From contig NZ_JAKSYG010000207.1 of assembly GCF_022829725.1 (NCBI RefSeq), positions 62,001 through 126,000 on the forward strand: a DNA stretch of 64,000 nucleotides, written 5' to 3'. Numbering within the stretch: position 1 is the stretch's first letter; each line of letters begins with the position of its first letter. Under the pieces are notes generated by a model. The model was not told the origin of the DNA. It saw only the letters and a list, made by a program, of their open reading frames with translations, and searched no databases. Made by a program: the position numbers and the translations under genes. Source of the DNA: Methylobacterium sp. E-005 (GTDB taxonomy: Bacteria > Pseudomonadota > Alphaproteobacteria > Rhizobiales > Beijerinckiaceae). Shown here piece by piece: positions 17,368 through 25,692 of the stretch.

Positions 17368-18360
17368 ATGGCGGGCCCGTCCTCCGTCTCCCTCCCCGGG
17401 AACGCGGCGGGCGTGCGCCGCCACCGGATCCCCTTATCGGGGACCCGCCTGCTGCAGGGCGCCGGCACGCTGGTCGTGCTCGGTCTGGCCGCCTCCGCGA
17501 TGCTGCCCCGTGACGCCTCCTGGTTGGTGGCTCTGGTGGCGGTGATCGTTCTCGGGGTCCCCCATGGGGCCCTGGACGGCGCGGTGGCGGCGCCCCTGCT
17601 GCGGCCCCGCTTCGGGCGGGTGTGGTTCCCGGTTTTCGCCCTCCCGTATCTCGGGCTGGCGGGTTCGGTGCTGCTGGCTTGGCAGGTCGTACCGATGGCC
17701 ACCCTGGCGGCGTTCCTGGCCATCTCGGTCCTGCATTTCGGCACGGAGGATGCCGGACCCGGCAGGCCGTTCGAGGCGCTCGTGCGCGGGGGCCTTCCGG
17801 TCGCCCTGCCGGCGCTGCTGCACCCGGAGCAGACGGCGGGGCTCTTCGCGGTCGTTGCCCGCGTGCCGATGCCGGAACTCCCCGGCTGGTGGTCGGCCGC
17901 CGCTTGGCTGTGGCTTGCCCTGGCGGCGGCTTGGCTCCTGATCGGCCGGCCGCGTCCGGCGGTGATGGCCGAGATGGCCGTCCTGGCGGCGGCCTTCCTG
18001 GCACTGCCGCCGCTCACGGCCTTCACGCTGTACTTCGTCGGCCTTCATGCCCCCCGCCACATGCTGGCGCTGGTGCGCGATTCCGTACGGGCACCTGGGA
18101 TCGACACGGTACCGCGGGCGGTCCGCGCCTCGCTGCCGATCTTCGGGCTGACCCTCGGGCTCGGCGCCGGGCTGTGGCCGCTCTATGCCTCCGGCGCACC
18201 GGATACGGCGGCGAACCTCCTGACCGTGACACTCCGCATGCTGTCCGCCCTGACCGTGCCTCACATCCTGCTGGATCACGTCGCGGCCCGCTGGCCATCC
18301 GGGCTGGACAAACGCACGATCACCCCGCAGGCAAGGCCGGTTTCGGGAGGCGCACCTTAA
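17368..18360 (+). CDS. blh: Brp/Blh-type beta-carotene 15,15'-dioxygenase
   Basis: 330 aa integral membrane protein with roughly eight or more hydrophobic segments. Conserved His-containing elements of the family are present in order: GVPHGALD (H66), LHFGTED (H123), LYFVGLHAPRH (H227 and H231) and LTVPHILLDH (H299). The enzyme cleaves beta-carotene into two retinal molecules using non-haem iron. It begins 4 nt after the rhodopsin gene, so opsin and chromophore production are coupled; beta-carotene must come from carotenoid genes outside this window. The hydratase-family gene starts on the stop codon of this one. Confidence 0.9.
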   Translation: MAGPSSVSLPGNAAGVRRHRIPLSGTRLLQGAGTLVVLGLAASAMLPRDASWLVALVAVIVLGVPHGALDGAVAAPLLRPRFGRVWFPVFALPYLGLAGSVLLAWQVVPMATLAAFLAISVLHFGTEDAGPGRPFEALVRGGLPVALPALLHPEQTAGLFAVVARVPMPELPGWWSAAAWLWLALAAAWLLIGRPRPAVMAEMAVLAAAFLALPPLTAFTLYFVGLHAPRHMLALVRDSVRAPGIDTVPRAVRASLPIFGLTLGLGAGLWPLYASGAPDTAANLLTVTLRMLSALTVPHILLDHVAARWPSGLDKRTITPQARPVSGGAP

Positions 18361-19184
18361 TGACCGACCCCGTCCCGGCCGCCGCCCATGCCCGGACGAT
18401 CCTCGCCGCCCACGAGCATCGCCGCCCGATCGCGCCGCTGACCGGCTGGGATCCGGCCCTCGACCTGCCGGCCGCCTACCGGGTGGCCGAGGAGGTCCGG
18501 CGCCTGCGCGCCGCCCGGGGCGAGCGGGTGGTCGGCCGCAAGATCGGCTTCACCAACACGACCCTCTGGGACCGGTACGGCGTCCGGGCGCCGATCTGGG
18601 GCCACGTCTACGACACGACCCTGCGCGACCGCGCCGCCCTGGCCGGGCCCGTGGCGCTCGCCGCCTTCGTCGAGCCGCGCATCGAGCCGGAGATCGTGTT
18701 CGGGCTGGCCCGTGCCCCGGAACCCGGCATGGATGAAGCGGACCTGATCGGATGCGTCGCCTGGGCGGCCTTGGGCTTCGAGATCGTCCAATCCCTCTAT
18801 CCCGGCTGGCGCTTCGCCGCCCCCGACACGGTCGCGGCCTTCGGGCTGCACGGGCTGCTGGTGGTCGGCCAGCGGGTGCCGATCACCGTGGCGGAGCGGC
18901 GGAGCTGGATCGAGCGGCTCGAAACCTTCTCGATCGATCTCCTGCGGGATGGAACGCCCGCAGACCGGGGCGGCGGCCGGAACGTCCTGGGTGGGGGGCC
19001 CCTCGCCGCCCTCGTCCATCTTGTTGATGTGCTGGCTAACGATCCGCTGTCGCCGTCCATGGCCGCCGGCGAGATCATCACCACCGGCACCCTGACCGAC
19101 GCGCTGCCGGTGGCCCCCGGTCAGCGCTGGCAGACCCGGATCCACGGATTGCCGCTCCCCGATCTCGATCTCGCCTTGATCTGA
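18360..19184 (+). CDS. 2-keto-4-pentenoate hydratase / fumarylacetoacetase-fold protein
   Basis: 274 aa. MhpD-like sequence features: VVGRKIGFTN (about residues 58-67), AFVEPRIEPEIVFGL with the E-x-E metal-binding pair, the following Glu in GFEIVQSLYPGW, and GGGPLAALVHL near residue 220. Members hydrate 2-hydroxypenta-2,4-dienoates or decarboxylate oxo-acids in meta-cleavage pathways, using Mg2+ or Mn2+. No ring-cleavage genes are nearby. Its ATG shares an adenine with the blh stop (TAATGA), so it is translationally coupled to the rhodopsin cluster, an unexpected context. A link to retinoid or carotenoid breakdown products is speculation. Confidence 0.8.
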   Translation: MTDPVPAAAHARTILAAHEHRRPIAPLTGWDPALDLPAAYRVAEEVRRLRAARGERVVGRKIGFTNTTLWDRYGVRAPIWGHVYDTTLRDRAALAGPVALAAFVEPRIEPEIVFGLARAPEPGMDEADLIGCVAWAALGFEIVQSLYPGWRFAAPDTVAAFGLHGLLVVGQRVPITVAERRSWIERLETFSIDLLRDGTPADRGGGRNVLGGGPLAALVHLVDVLANDPLSPSMAAGEIITTGTLTDALPVAPGQRWQTRIHGLPLPDLDLALI

Positions 19185-19254
19185 GGTGCGCGACGGGGCT
19201 TATCGTCGGGTCTCGCAACCACCTTGCGACGGCTCCGGGATTCAGGCCTTGGCG

Positions 19255-19521
19255 ATGCTTAGCCGACATGCCACATCCAAGCGCATGCCTGGTCGCCCAC
19301 GGAGACGCTACACGGCCTTCCTCGTCGCCGTGACGCCGGAGCGCGGCCGCAAGGCAGCGCGCCCCGTGGTCTATGCGGTGATGAAACCCAGTGCCGAGGA
19401 GGCCCTGGACGCGGTGCGCGGCTTGGCGGAGCCGCGGGACGCCGTCGCCCTGGTGGGCGGCCTGTCCACCCGGATCGCCAAGACGCTCAAGCTGAAACCC
19501 GACGAGCCGCGCGCGGTGTGA
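19255..19521 (+). CDS. Hypothetical small basic protein
   Basis: 88 aa from ATG 19255 (alternative ATG 19285). Basic N-terminus (KRMPGRPRRRYTAF), then a mixed alpha/beta sequence with YAVMKPSAEEALDAVRGL and ALVGGLSTRIAKTLKLKP. No signal peptide, membrane segment or metal motif is seen. Base composition matches its neighbours and the codon pattern is coherent, so it is probably a genuine cytosolic protein; function not recognised. Confidence 0.45.
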   Translation: MLSRHATSKRMPGRPRRRYTAFLVAVTPERGRKAARPVVYAVMKPSAEEALDAVRGLAEPRDAVALVGGLSTRIAKTLKLKPDEPRAV

Positions 19522-19626
19522 TTCGTCCCGCCCCTATCCCCTCAGGCCGAACCCAATCGGGTTGAGCATGCGGCGGCAGCGTCGGGCCCAACTCGGTCGT
19601 TCAAGGACATCGGTCCTTCCGAGCGA

Positions 19627-20757
19627 TCAGCCGAGGCTGCCGAAGCCGGCTGTGTCGCGCGTCCAGGCGAGGGCCTGCTCGCTGAGGCTGATGCCGAGGC
19701 CGGGGCGGGTCGGCACGCGCATCCGCCCGTCCGTCAACTCCAGGCGCTCGTTGAACAGAGGCTCCAGCCACTCGAAATGCTCCACCCAGGGCTCCCGCTG
19801 CATGGCGGCGGCGAGGTGGATGTGCAGTTCCATCGAGAAGTGCGGGGCGATCGTCATGCCAGCGAACTCGGCGAGCGTCGCCACCTTCAGGAACGGCGTG
19901 ATGCCACCCACGCGCGGGGCATCCGGCATCAGGAAGTCCGCGCCGTTCTGTCGGATGAAGTCCCAATGCTCTGACACGCTCGTCAGCATCTCGCCGGTGG
20001 CGATCGGCGTGTCGAGGGCAGCGGCCAGGGCCGCATGGCCGGCGGCGTCGTAGCAATCCAGCGGCTCCTCGATCCAGATCAGGTTGAACCGCTCGAAGAT
20101 CCGGCCCATCCGCATGGCGGTCGGACGATCCCATTGCTGGTTGGCATCGACCATCAGGGGGAAGGCCTCGCCCAGGTGCTCCCGGACGCGGGAGACCCGC
20201 TCGATGTCGAGCGCCCAATCCGGCTGCCCCACCTTCAGCTTGATGCCACCGATGCCTCTTTCGCGGGAGCGGTCGGTGTTGACCAGGAGCTCCTCCAGGG
20301 GGGTGTGCAGGAAGCCGCCGGAGGTGTTGTAGCAGCGCACGCTGTCGCGCTGCGCCCCGAGAAGCTTGGCGAGCGAGAGACCCGCCCGCCGCGCCTTCAG
20401 GTCCCACAGGGCCACATCGAAGGCGCCGATCGCCTGGACGGCAAGGCCGCTGCGCCCGACCGAGGCGCCCGCCCAGGCGAGCTTGTCCCAGGCCTTGGCG
20501 ATGTCGCTCGGATCCTCGCCCAGAAGCGCCGGGGCGATCTCCCGGGCATGGGCGAACTGCCCCGGCCCGCCGGCCCGCTTGGAATAGCTGATCCCCAGTC
20601 CCCGATGGCCGTCCCCGGTCTCGACCTCGCAGAACAGGATCGCGATCTCGGTCATCGGCTTCTGGCGGCCGGTCAGCACCTTGGCGTCGCTGATCGGCGT
20701 CTTGAGCGGCAGATAGACCGAGCGCAGGCGGATGCCGGTGACGGTGTCCTGAGCCAT
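19627..20757 (-). CDS. L-talarate/galactarate dehydratase (enolase superfamily)
   Basis: 376 aa from ATG 20757. Mandelate-racemase group of the enolase superfamily. The sequence follows the characterised L-talarate/galactarate dehydratase closely: PISDAKVLTGRQKPMTE, SYSKRAGG, YNTSGGFLHTP, IKLKVGQ (catalytic Lys pair), VDANQQWD and IEEPLD (metal ligands), PIATGEM (third metal Glu), DAPRVGGI and APHFSMELHIHL (catalytic His). It dehydrates the hexarates galactarate and/or L-talarate to 5-keto-4-deoxy-D-glucarate. It lies 28 bp after an MFS importer of matching type. The later enzymes of the pathway are not in the window. Confidence 0.87.
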   Translation of the reverse strand: MAQDTVTGIRLRSVYLPLKTPISDAKVLTGRQKPMTEIAILFCEVETGDGHRGLGISYSKRAGGPGQFAHAREIAPALLGEDPSDIAKAWDKLAWAGASVGRSGLAVQAIGAFDVALWDLKARRAGLSLAKLLGAQRDSVRCYNTSGGFLHTPLEELLVNTDRSRERGIGGIKLKVGQPDWALDIERVSRVREHLGEAFPLMVDANQQWDRPTAMRMGRIFERFNLIWIEEPLDCYDAAGHAALAAALDTPIATGEMLTSVSEHWDFIRQNGADFLMPDAPRVGGITPFLKVATLAEFAGMTIAPHFSMELHIHLAAAMQREPWVEHFEWLEPLFNERLELTDGRMRVPTRPGLGISLSEQALAWTRDTAGFGSLG

Positions 20758-20785
20758 GATGTCCTCCAAAAGCGGGATGGGGCGT

Positions 20786-22150
20786 TCAGGCCCGGGCAGT
20801 GCCGATGCCGCGCGGCAGGGCGGTCCCGGCATCCGGAGCGCCCTCATCGCTGCGGATGTCCAGGCGGTTCAGCGGCCCCACGATGACGAGGTAGGAGAGG
20901 GCGCCGATCAGCGCGACCACGCCGATGTAGACGAGGGCGAGGTCGAAGGAGCCCATCTCCTTGACGATGATGCCGATGGCGAGCGGCGTGACGATGCTGG
21001 CGAGGTTGCCGCACAGATTGAAGATGCCGCCGCTGACGCCCATGATCTGCTTAGGCGACACGTCACCGACGATGCACCAGCCGAGGTTGCCGATGCCCTT
21101 GGCGAAGAAGGCGACGCTCATCACCACGATCACGAACACGTCGGACGGGACGTAGTTGGCGAGCACGATCGTCGAGGAGAACAGCAGCCCCACGATGATC
21201 GGCAGCTTGCGCGCCGCCGTCAGGCTGAAGCCGCGCCGGAGCATCCAGTCCGACCACAGGCCACCGGCCAACCCGCCGAGGAAGCCGCAGATCGCCGGGA
21301 TCGCCGCCACAAGGCCGACCTTGAGGATCGACATGCCCCGCGCTTCGAGCAGGTAGGTCGGGAACCACGTCAGAAAGAACCACGTGATCGTGGTGAGGCA
21401 GAATTGGCCGATATAGATGCCGATCATCATGCGGTTGCTGACGAGAGCCTTGACCTCGGACCAGCGGATGCGGTCGCGCGTGTCGCCCATGTTGGGCAGG
21501 CCACCGCCGGCCTCGATGTAGTCAAGCTCGCCCTGGTTCACGCCCTGATGGTGGCGCGGCTCGTGGACGTAGAGCAGCCACACGACACCCAGCACGATGC
21601 CGACGCCGCCGGCCCCGTAGAAGATCGCCTGCCAGCTATGGGCGTGCAGGATCCACGTCATGATCGGCGTGAAGACGGCCAGCGCGAAATACTGAGCCGA
21701 CTGGAAGATCGCGGTCGCGAAGGCGCGTTCCTGGGTGGGGAACCACATCACGGTCAGGCGGCTGTTGGCCGGAAAGGCCGGCGATTCCGCGATGCCCATG
21801 AGGAAGCGCAGGGCGAACAGCGCCAGGAAGGTGAACGAGACGGCGTGGACGAGGCCCTGCATCATCGTGAAGGCCGACCACAGGATCAGGCCGATGCCGT
21901 AGACGAGGCGGGCGCCGTACTTGTCGAGCACCCAGCCGCCCGGGATCTGCATCGCCGTGTAGGCCCAGCCGAAGGCCGAGAAGGCGAGGCCCATCGTGAT
22001 CGCGTCGAAGCCGAATTCCGTCCGCATCGACGAGGCGGCGACCGACAGGGTCGCCCGATCGACGTAGTTGAAGGTCGTTGCGAGGAAGATCAGGGCCAGA
22101 ATGACGTATCTGACATGGGTCTTCTTCAGCACTTGCCCTGCCTGAGCCAC
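20786..22150 (-). CDS. MFS hexarate (galactarate/glucarate-type) transporter
   Basis: 454 aa from GTG 22150, chosen because AGGA precedes it at good spacing; the frame extends 45 nt further up. Twelve hydrophobic segments of the anion:cation symporter (ACS) family. Signature: TTFNYVDRATLSVAA in helix 1 and GWAYTAMQIPGGWVLDKYG across helices 2-3, as in GarP/GudP. Imports a hexarate with protons. The dehydratase gene follows 28 bp downstream, giving a two-gene catabolic operon. No dedicated regulator is adjacent. Confidence 0.85.
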   Translation of the reverse strand: MAQAGQVLKKTHVRYVILALIFLATTFNYVDRATLSVAASSMRTEFGFDAITMGLAFSAFGWAYTAMQIPGGWVLDKYGARLVYGIGLILWSAFTMMQGLVHAVSFTFLALFALRFLMGIAESPAFPANSRLTVMWFPTQERAFATAIFQSAQYFALAVFTPIMTWILHAHSWQAIFYGAGGVGIVLGVVWLLYVHEPRHHQGVNQGELDYIEAGGGLPNMGDTRDRIRWSEVKALVSNRMMIGIYIGQFCLTTITWFFLTWFPTYLLEARGMSILKVGLVAAIPAICGFLGGLAGGLWSDWMLRRGFSLTAARKLPIIVGLLFSSTIVLANYVPSDVFVIVVMSVAFFAKGIGNLGWCIVGDVSPKQIMGVSGGIFNLCGNLASIVTPLAIGIIVKEMGSFDLALVYIGVVALIGALSYLVIVGPLNRLDIRSDEGAPDAGTALPRGIGTARA

Positions 22151-22430
22151 GGCGATCCTCCGATATCGAGGCCCGTCTCGCTGCTCACGGAGCAACGGCA
22201 GCCTTCGTTCAGCGCGGACCGTGGAACAGAGCCATTTCCGTGTCCAAGATCATTCCTGGATCGATCGATGCGCCATCGGCATCAATGCTGGGAGCAGTCC
22301 GCAGACGCGTGGTTTCCAGTTGCTGTCGAACGGCCGATATTTGCGGATGCACGCCGAGAGCGGCCAGTCCGTTTTCCACCCGTCCCGGACATGACCAAGG
22401 CGAAGCTGATCTGGCTCAGACTCCGAAGCC

Positions 22431-23138
22431 TCAATCCACGGCGAGCCGGTAGCCCACCCCGCGCACCGTCTGCAGGAAGACCGGGTTGGCGGAATCGACC
22501 TCGGTCTTGCGGCGCAGGCGGTTGATCTGCACGTCGACCGTGCGCTCCGCCGCCGCGCCCCCGGGACCCGCAAGCTGCTCGCGCTCCACGTTGGCGCCGC
22601 CGGCCAGCGCCAGGATGGTCAGGATCTCGCGCTCGCGCTCGGTGATGCGGATCAGCTCGTCATCCCGGCGCAGCTCGCCCCGGTCGATCCGGAACGCGAA
22701 GGGCCCGAAGGTCACCGTCTCGGGCGCCGCCTCGCGGGGGCGCACGCCGCGCTTGATGATGTTGGTGAGCCGGAGCGTCAGCTCCCGGGGCTCGAAGGGT
22801 TTGGGCAGGTAGTCGTCGGCCCCGATCTCCAGGCCCATCACCCGGTCGTTCGGGTTGGAGCGGGCGGTGAGCATCAGGATCGGCACCCGGGAGGTCTCGC
22901 GCACGCTGCGGGCGTAATCGAAGCCGTTCTCGCCCGGCATCATCACGTCGAGCACCATGGCGTCGAACACCACGCTCTGCGCCCGGGCCCGGGCCTCGGC
23001 GGCGCTCGCCGCTGCGGTGACCCGGAATCCCTGGTCGGTCAGGTAGCGGGCGAGCAATTCGCGCAGGCGGCGGTCGTCGTCCACCACGAGGACGTGCGGG
23101 GCCTCGTCGGGCAGGTCGGCCCGGGGGGGATGGCTCAT
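22431..23138 (-). CDS. petR: OmpR-family response regulator, PetR-like
   Basis: 235 aa. Receiver domain: VVDDD (D20-D22), phospho-acceptor D64 in MVLDVMMPGENG, T91 in LTAR, K113 in PKPFEP. C-terminal winged helix with VDVQINRLRRKTE and TVRGVGYRL. It overlaps the preceding MarR-type gene by ATGA. The MarR plus OmpR pair matches the petPR arrangement described in Rhodobacter capsulatus, where it is needed for cytochrome bc1 expression. No sensor kinase gene is adjacent here and petABC is not in the window. Assignment to PetR rests on gene-pair architecture and is moderate. Confidence 0.8.
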   Translation of the reverse strand: MSHPPRADLPDEAPHVLVVDDDRRLRELLARYLTDQGFRVTAAASAAEARARAQSVVFDAMVLDVMMPGENGFDYARSVRETSRVPILMLTARSNPNDRVMGLEIGADDYLPKPFEPRELTLRLTNIIKRGVRPREAAPETVTFGPFAFRIDRGELRRDDELIRITEREREILTILALAGGANVEREQLAGPGGAAAERTVDVQINRLRRKTEVDSANPVFLQTVRGVGYRLAVD

Positions 23139-23776
23139 GCGCCGCCCCCGCTGGAGCCGTTCCCGATCACATCGCGAACGGCTCTCAGTCCTTGTTGTGC
23201 CGCGCCCTCTTGCGCCGAACCGGCATCCCCTTCGGCGGAGCGCGCGCGGGCCCCGCGCCGCGCCATCAGGCGCTGGACTGCCGGCCGGTCCTCGGGCTCG
23301 ATCATCGCCATCAGAAAGTCCTCCGGCGAGCCTCGGGAATCCGGCGCGGCCAGCGCGCGGGCGAGGCGGCGCGCCTGGACGCGGGTCAGGTCCGATGCCA
23401 GCTCCGCGCCCGAGGCCGTGCAGTACAGGAGGCGCTGGCGCCGGTCGCTCGAGCCCGGCTTCTGCGCCACGTAGCCTTGCCCGATCAGGTCCTTGAGCAC
23501 CCGGTTGAGACTTTGCTTGGTGATCCGCAGGATGTCGAGGAGTTCGGCGATGGTCAGGCCCGGATAGCGGTCGACGAAATGCAGCACCCGGTGATGCGCC
23601 CGGCCGAAGCCGTAGGCCGCCAGGATCCGGTCCGGGTCGCCCACGAAGTCGCGATAGGCGAAGAACAGGAGCTCGATCAGGTCGTCGCTGCCGAGGGCGG
23701 CCGTCGCGGCGTCCGGGACGGGGTTCGCCGCGAACGTCTCCGCGAAGGTGTCCTGGCGCGGGGCTGTCCGTGTCAC
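23135..23776 (-). CDS. petP: MarR-family transcriptional regulator, PetP-like
   Basis: About 213 aa if started at GTG 23776; a TTG at 23827 is an alternative. Winged-helix DNA-binding region around GFGRAHHRVLHFVDRYPG, LTIAELLDIL, ITKQSLNRVLKDLIGQGYV (recognition helix) and KPGSSDRRQRLLY (wing). Its end overlaps the response-regulator start by four bases. An Ala/Gly-rich C-terminal tail is unusual for MarR proteins. The pairing with an OmpR-type regulator suggests PetP, a bc1-complex/photosynthesis-linked regulator in Rhodobacter; ligand unknown. Confidence 0.75.
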   Translation of the reverse strand: MTRTAPRQDTFAETFAANPVPDAATAALGSDDLIELLFFAYRDFVGDPDRILAAYGFGRAHHRVLHFVDRYPGLTIAELLDILRITKQSLNRVLKDLIGQGYVAQKPGSSDRRQRLLYCTASGAELASDLTRVQARRLARALAAPDSRGSPEDFLMAMIEPEDRPAVQRLMARRGARARSAEGDAGSAQEGAAQQGLRAVRDVIGNGSSGGGA

Positions 23777-23934
23777 GGCGCGGCCGCTCCCAACGGGTGA
23801 TAGGTCAGTCCCCGTGACGTTTCTCAAGGCGGCCCGACTGCGTCAACCCTGGCGGTCTCGCCGACGGGACGGTTGCCGGCCCTCCGTCCGCTCCGCTACG
23901 CAGGGGCGTCGGGGCAACGGGAGCGGTCGGACGC

Positions 23935-25302
23935 ATGGCGCAAGCAGCTGGACCGGCACCAAGCCGCCTGTGGATCCGCAACCCGCTCGCCATCCTGGCC
24001 GCGGGCGCCGGGGGCGGAATCGTGGTGGAGGGCACCCGGATCGTCGAGCACGTGGCGGCGGGCGCCCGGCCCACCGGCCCGGTGGACGAGACCTTCGACG
24101 CGTCGCGCCACGTGGTGATCCCGGGGCTGATCAACACCCACCACCACGCCTTCCAGACGCTGACCCGCGCCCATCCGATCGCGATCAACAAGCCGCTCTT
24201 CCCCTGGCTGAAGGCGCTCTACACGGTCTGGGGGCGGATCACCCCGGAGGCGTTCCGGCTCGCCACACGGGTCGCCTATACCGAGCTGCTGCTCTCCGGC
24301 TGCACCACGGTGGGGGACCACCACTACCTGTTCCCGAAGGGGCTGGAGGATTCGGTCGACGTCCAGGTGGACGAGGCCCGGGCGCTCGGCATCCGCGCCT
24401 TCGTGACCCGCGGCTCGATGAGCCTGTCCGACCGGGAGGGCGGCCTGCCGCCCCAGGCGCTGACCCAGGACGACGACACGATCCTGGCCGATTCCGAGCG
24501 GGTGCTGAACCTGTTCCACGACCCCGCCCCCGGCGCGATGGTGCAGATCGGGCTCGCCCCCTGCTCGCCCTTCGCGGTGACCAAGCGCCTGATGCGCGAG
24601 AGTGCGGATCTGGCCGCCCGGCACGGAGCCCGCCTGCACACCCATCTCGGCGAGACGCTCGACGAGGATGATTACTGCCAGTCGATGTTCCAGTGCCGGC
24701 CGGTGGAATATCTGGAGGAGGTCGGCTGGCTGAACGACCGGGTCTGGCTCGCTCACGGCATCCATTTCAACGATGCCGAGGTCGCGCGGCTCGGCAAGGC
24801 GGGGGTCGGCGTGTGCCATTGCCCGACCTCCAACATGACCCTGGCGTCGGGCCGCTGCCGCACCTGCGAGCTGGAGGTGGCGGGGTCCCCCGTGGGTCTC
24901 GGGGTCGATGGCTCGGCCTCGAACGACAGCTCGAACCTGATGGAGGGCGTGCGCCACGCGGTGATGTTGAGCCGGCTCACCTATGGCGCGGAGGCGGTGA
25001 CGCATCTCGACGCGCTCCGCTGGGCGAGCGAGGGGTCTGCGGCGTGCCTGGGCCGCTCGGACATTGGGAAGATCGAGCCGGGGCGGGAGGCGGATCTTGC
25101 GCTGTTCACCCTGGACGACTTACGCTTCTCCGGCGCCCACGATCCGCTGGCGGCCCTGGTCCTGTGCGGCGCCCACCGGGCCGACCGGGTGATGGTGGCG
25201 GGGCGCTGGCGGGTGATCGACGGGCAGCCGGTGGGGGTCGATGTCGGTCGCCTGCGCGAGGACCATTCCCGGCTGGCGGTGGCGCTGTTCGGGGGCGCCT
25301 AA
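23935..25302 (+). CDS. Amidohydrolase, 8-oxoguanine deaminase-type
   Basis: 455 aa. Metal-dependent amidohydrolase of the SAH/guanine/8-oxoguanine deaminase group: GLINTHHHAFQTLTRA (HxH metal site), HTHLGETLDEDDY (third metal His and Glu), WLAHGIHF (fourth His region), CPTSNMTLASG and VGLGVDGSASNDSSNL (catalytic Asp). HHHAFQ with HLGET-type sequences is typical of 8-oxoguanine deaminases, which convert 8-oxoguanine to urate. A hydroxydechloroatrazine or isoxanthopterin deaminase specificity is a possible alternative. Cytosolic. Not obviously in an operon. Confidence 0.8.
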   Translation: MAQAAGPAPSRLWIRNPLAILAAGAGGGIVVEGTRIVEHVAAGARPTGPVDETFDASRHVVIPGLINTHHHAFQTLTRAHPIAINKPLFPWLKALYTVWGRITPEAFRLATRVAYTELLLSGCTTVGDHHYLFPKGLEDSVDVQVDEARALGIRAFVTRGSMSLSDREGGLPPQALTQDDDTILADSERVLNLFHDPAPGAMVQIGLAPCSPFAVTKRLMRESADLAARHGARLHTHLGETLDEDDYCQSMFQCRPVEYLEEVGWLNDRVWLAHGIHFNDAEVARLGKAGVGVCHCPTSNMTLASGRCRTCELEVAGSPVGLGVDGSASNDSSNLMEGVRHAVMLSRLTYGAEAVTHLDALRWASEGSAACLGRSDIGKIEPGREADLALFTLDDLRFSGAHDPLAALVLCGAHRADRVMVAGRWRVIDGQPVGVDVGRLREDHSRLAVALFGGA

Positions 25303-25362
25303 GTCCTGGTTTCAAAAGGTCTTCGATCTTTTGCGGGTGCAGGGCAGAGCCCTGCGGACGGT
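25303..25362. repeat. Dispersed palindromic repeat family A, copy 4 (short, degenerate)
   Basis: GGTTTCAAAAGGTCTTCGATCTTTTGCGGGTGCAGGGC-AGA-GCCCTGC, beginning right after the deaminase stop codon. It corresponds to the right-hand half of the long copies and probably terminates the deaminase transcript. Confidence 0.7.
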
Positions 25363-25383
25363 CGCGGTTGCTCGGACCGGAAG

Positions 25384-25405
25384 TTTGTAGTAACGTTTCT
25401 ACAAA
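25384..25405. promoter_or_regulatory. 22-bp palindromic operator upstream of toxin-antitoxin pair
   Basis: TTTGTAG-T-AACGTT-T-CTACAAA: arms 25384-25390 and 25399-25405 are perfectly complementary and the central AACGTT (25392-25397) is itself palindromic, with one mismatched pair. It lies 30 bp before the antitoxin ATG, where Phd/YefM antitoxins usually bind to autoregulate. Confidence 0.6.
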
Positions 25406-25434
25406 AGCTGTTCGATCTTATCTGAGCCTTGAGC

Positions 25435-25692
25435 ATGGCGGTCACCACTCTCACGAGCCGAGAATTCAATCAGGATACGGGTCGCGCCAAGAAAGCAGCG
25501 GCCGATGGACCCGTCTTCATCACCGATCGCGGCAAGCCGGCCCATGTCCTACTCAGCATTGCCGAGTACCAGCGACTGACAGGACAGCAGCCCAGTATCA
25601 TCGAAGCTTTAGGGTGGCCGGCCGGTATCGAGGATGTCGAGATCGAGTTTCCGCGTTCCGACGATCTTCCCAGGGCGGCCGACTTCTCCTGA
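25435..25692 (+). CDS. Phd/YefM-family antitoxin
   Basis: 85 aa from ATG 25435 (TTG six bases upstream possible). The N-terminal DNA-binding fold shows LTSREFNQDTGRAKKAA, then GPVFITDRGKPAHVLLSIAEYQRL, the Phd/YefM signature. The C-terminal tail (residues about 58-85, acidic) should wrap around and inhibit the toxin. Stop and toxin start overlap (TGATG), the normal type II layout. Probably represses its own promoter through the palindrome at 25384-25405. Confidence 0.88.
   Translation: MAVTTLTSREFNQDTGRAKKAAADGPVFITDRGKPAHVLLSIAEYQRLTGQQPSIIEALGWPAGIEDVEIEFPRSDDLPRAADFS

Noticed and set aside
22151..22430. Possible regulator or small RNA upstream of the hexarate importer
   Set aside because: No helix-turn-helix frame or stable hairpin with a U-run was found; only short incoherent frames.
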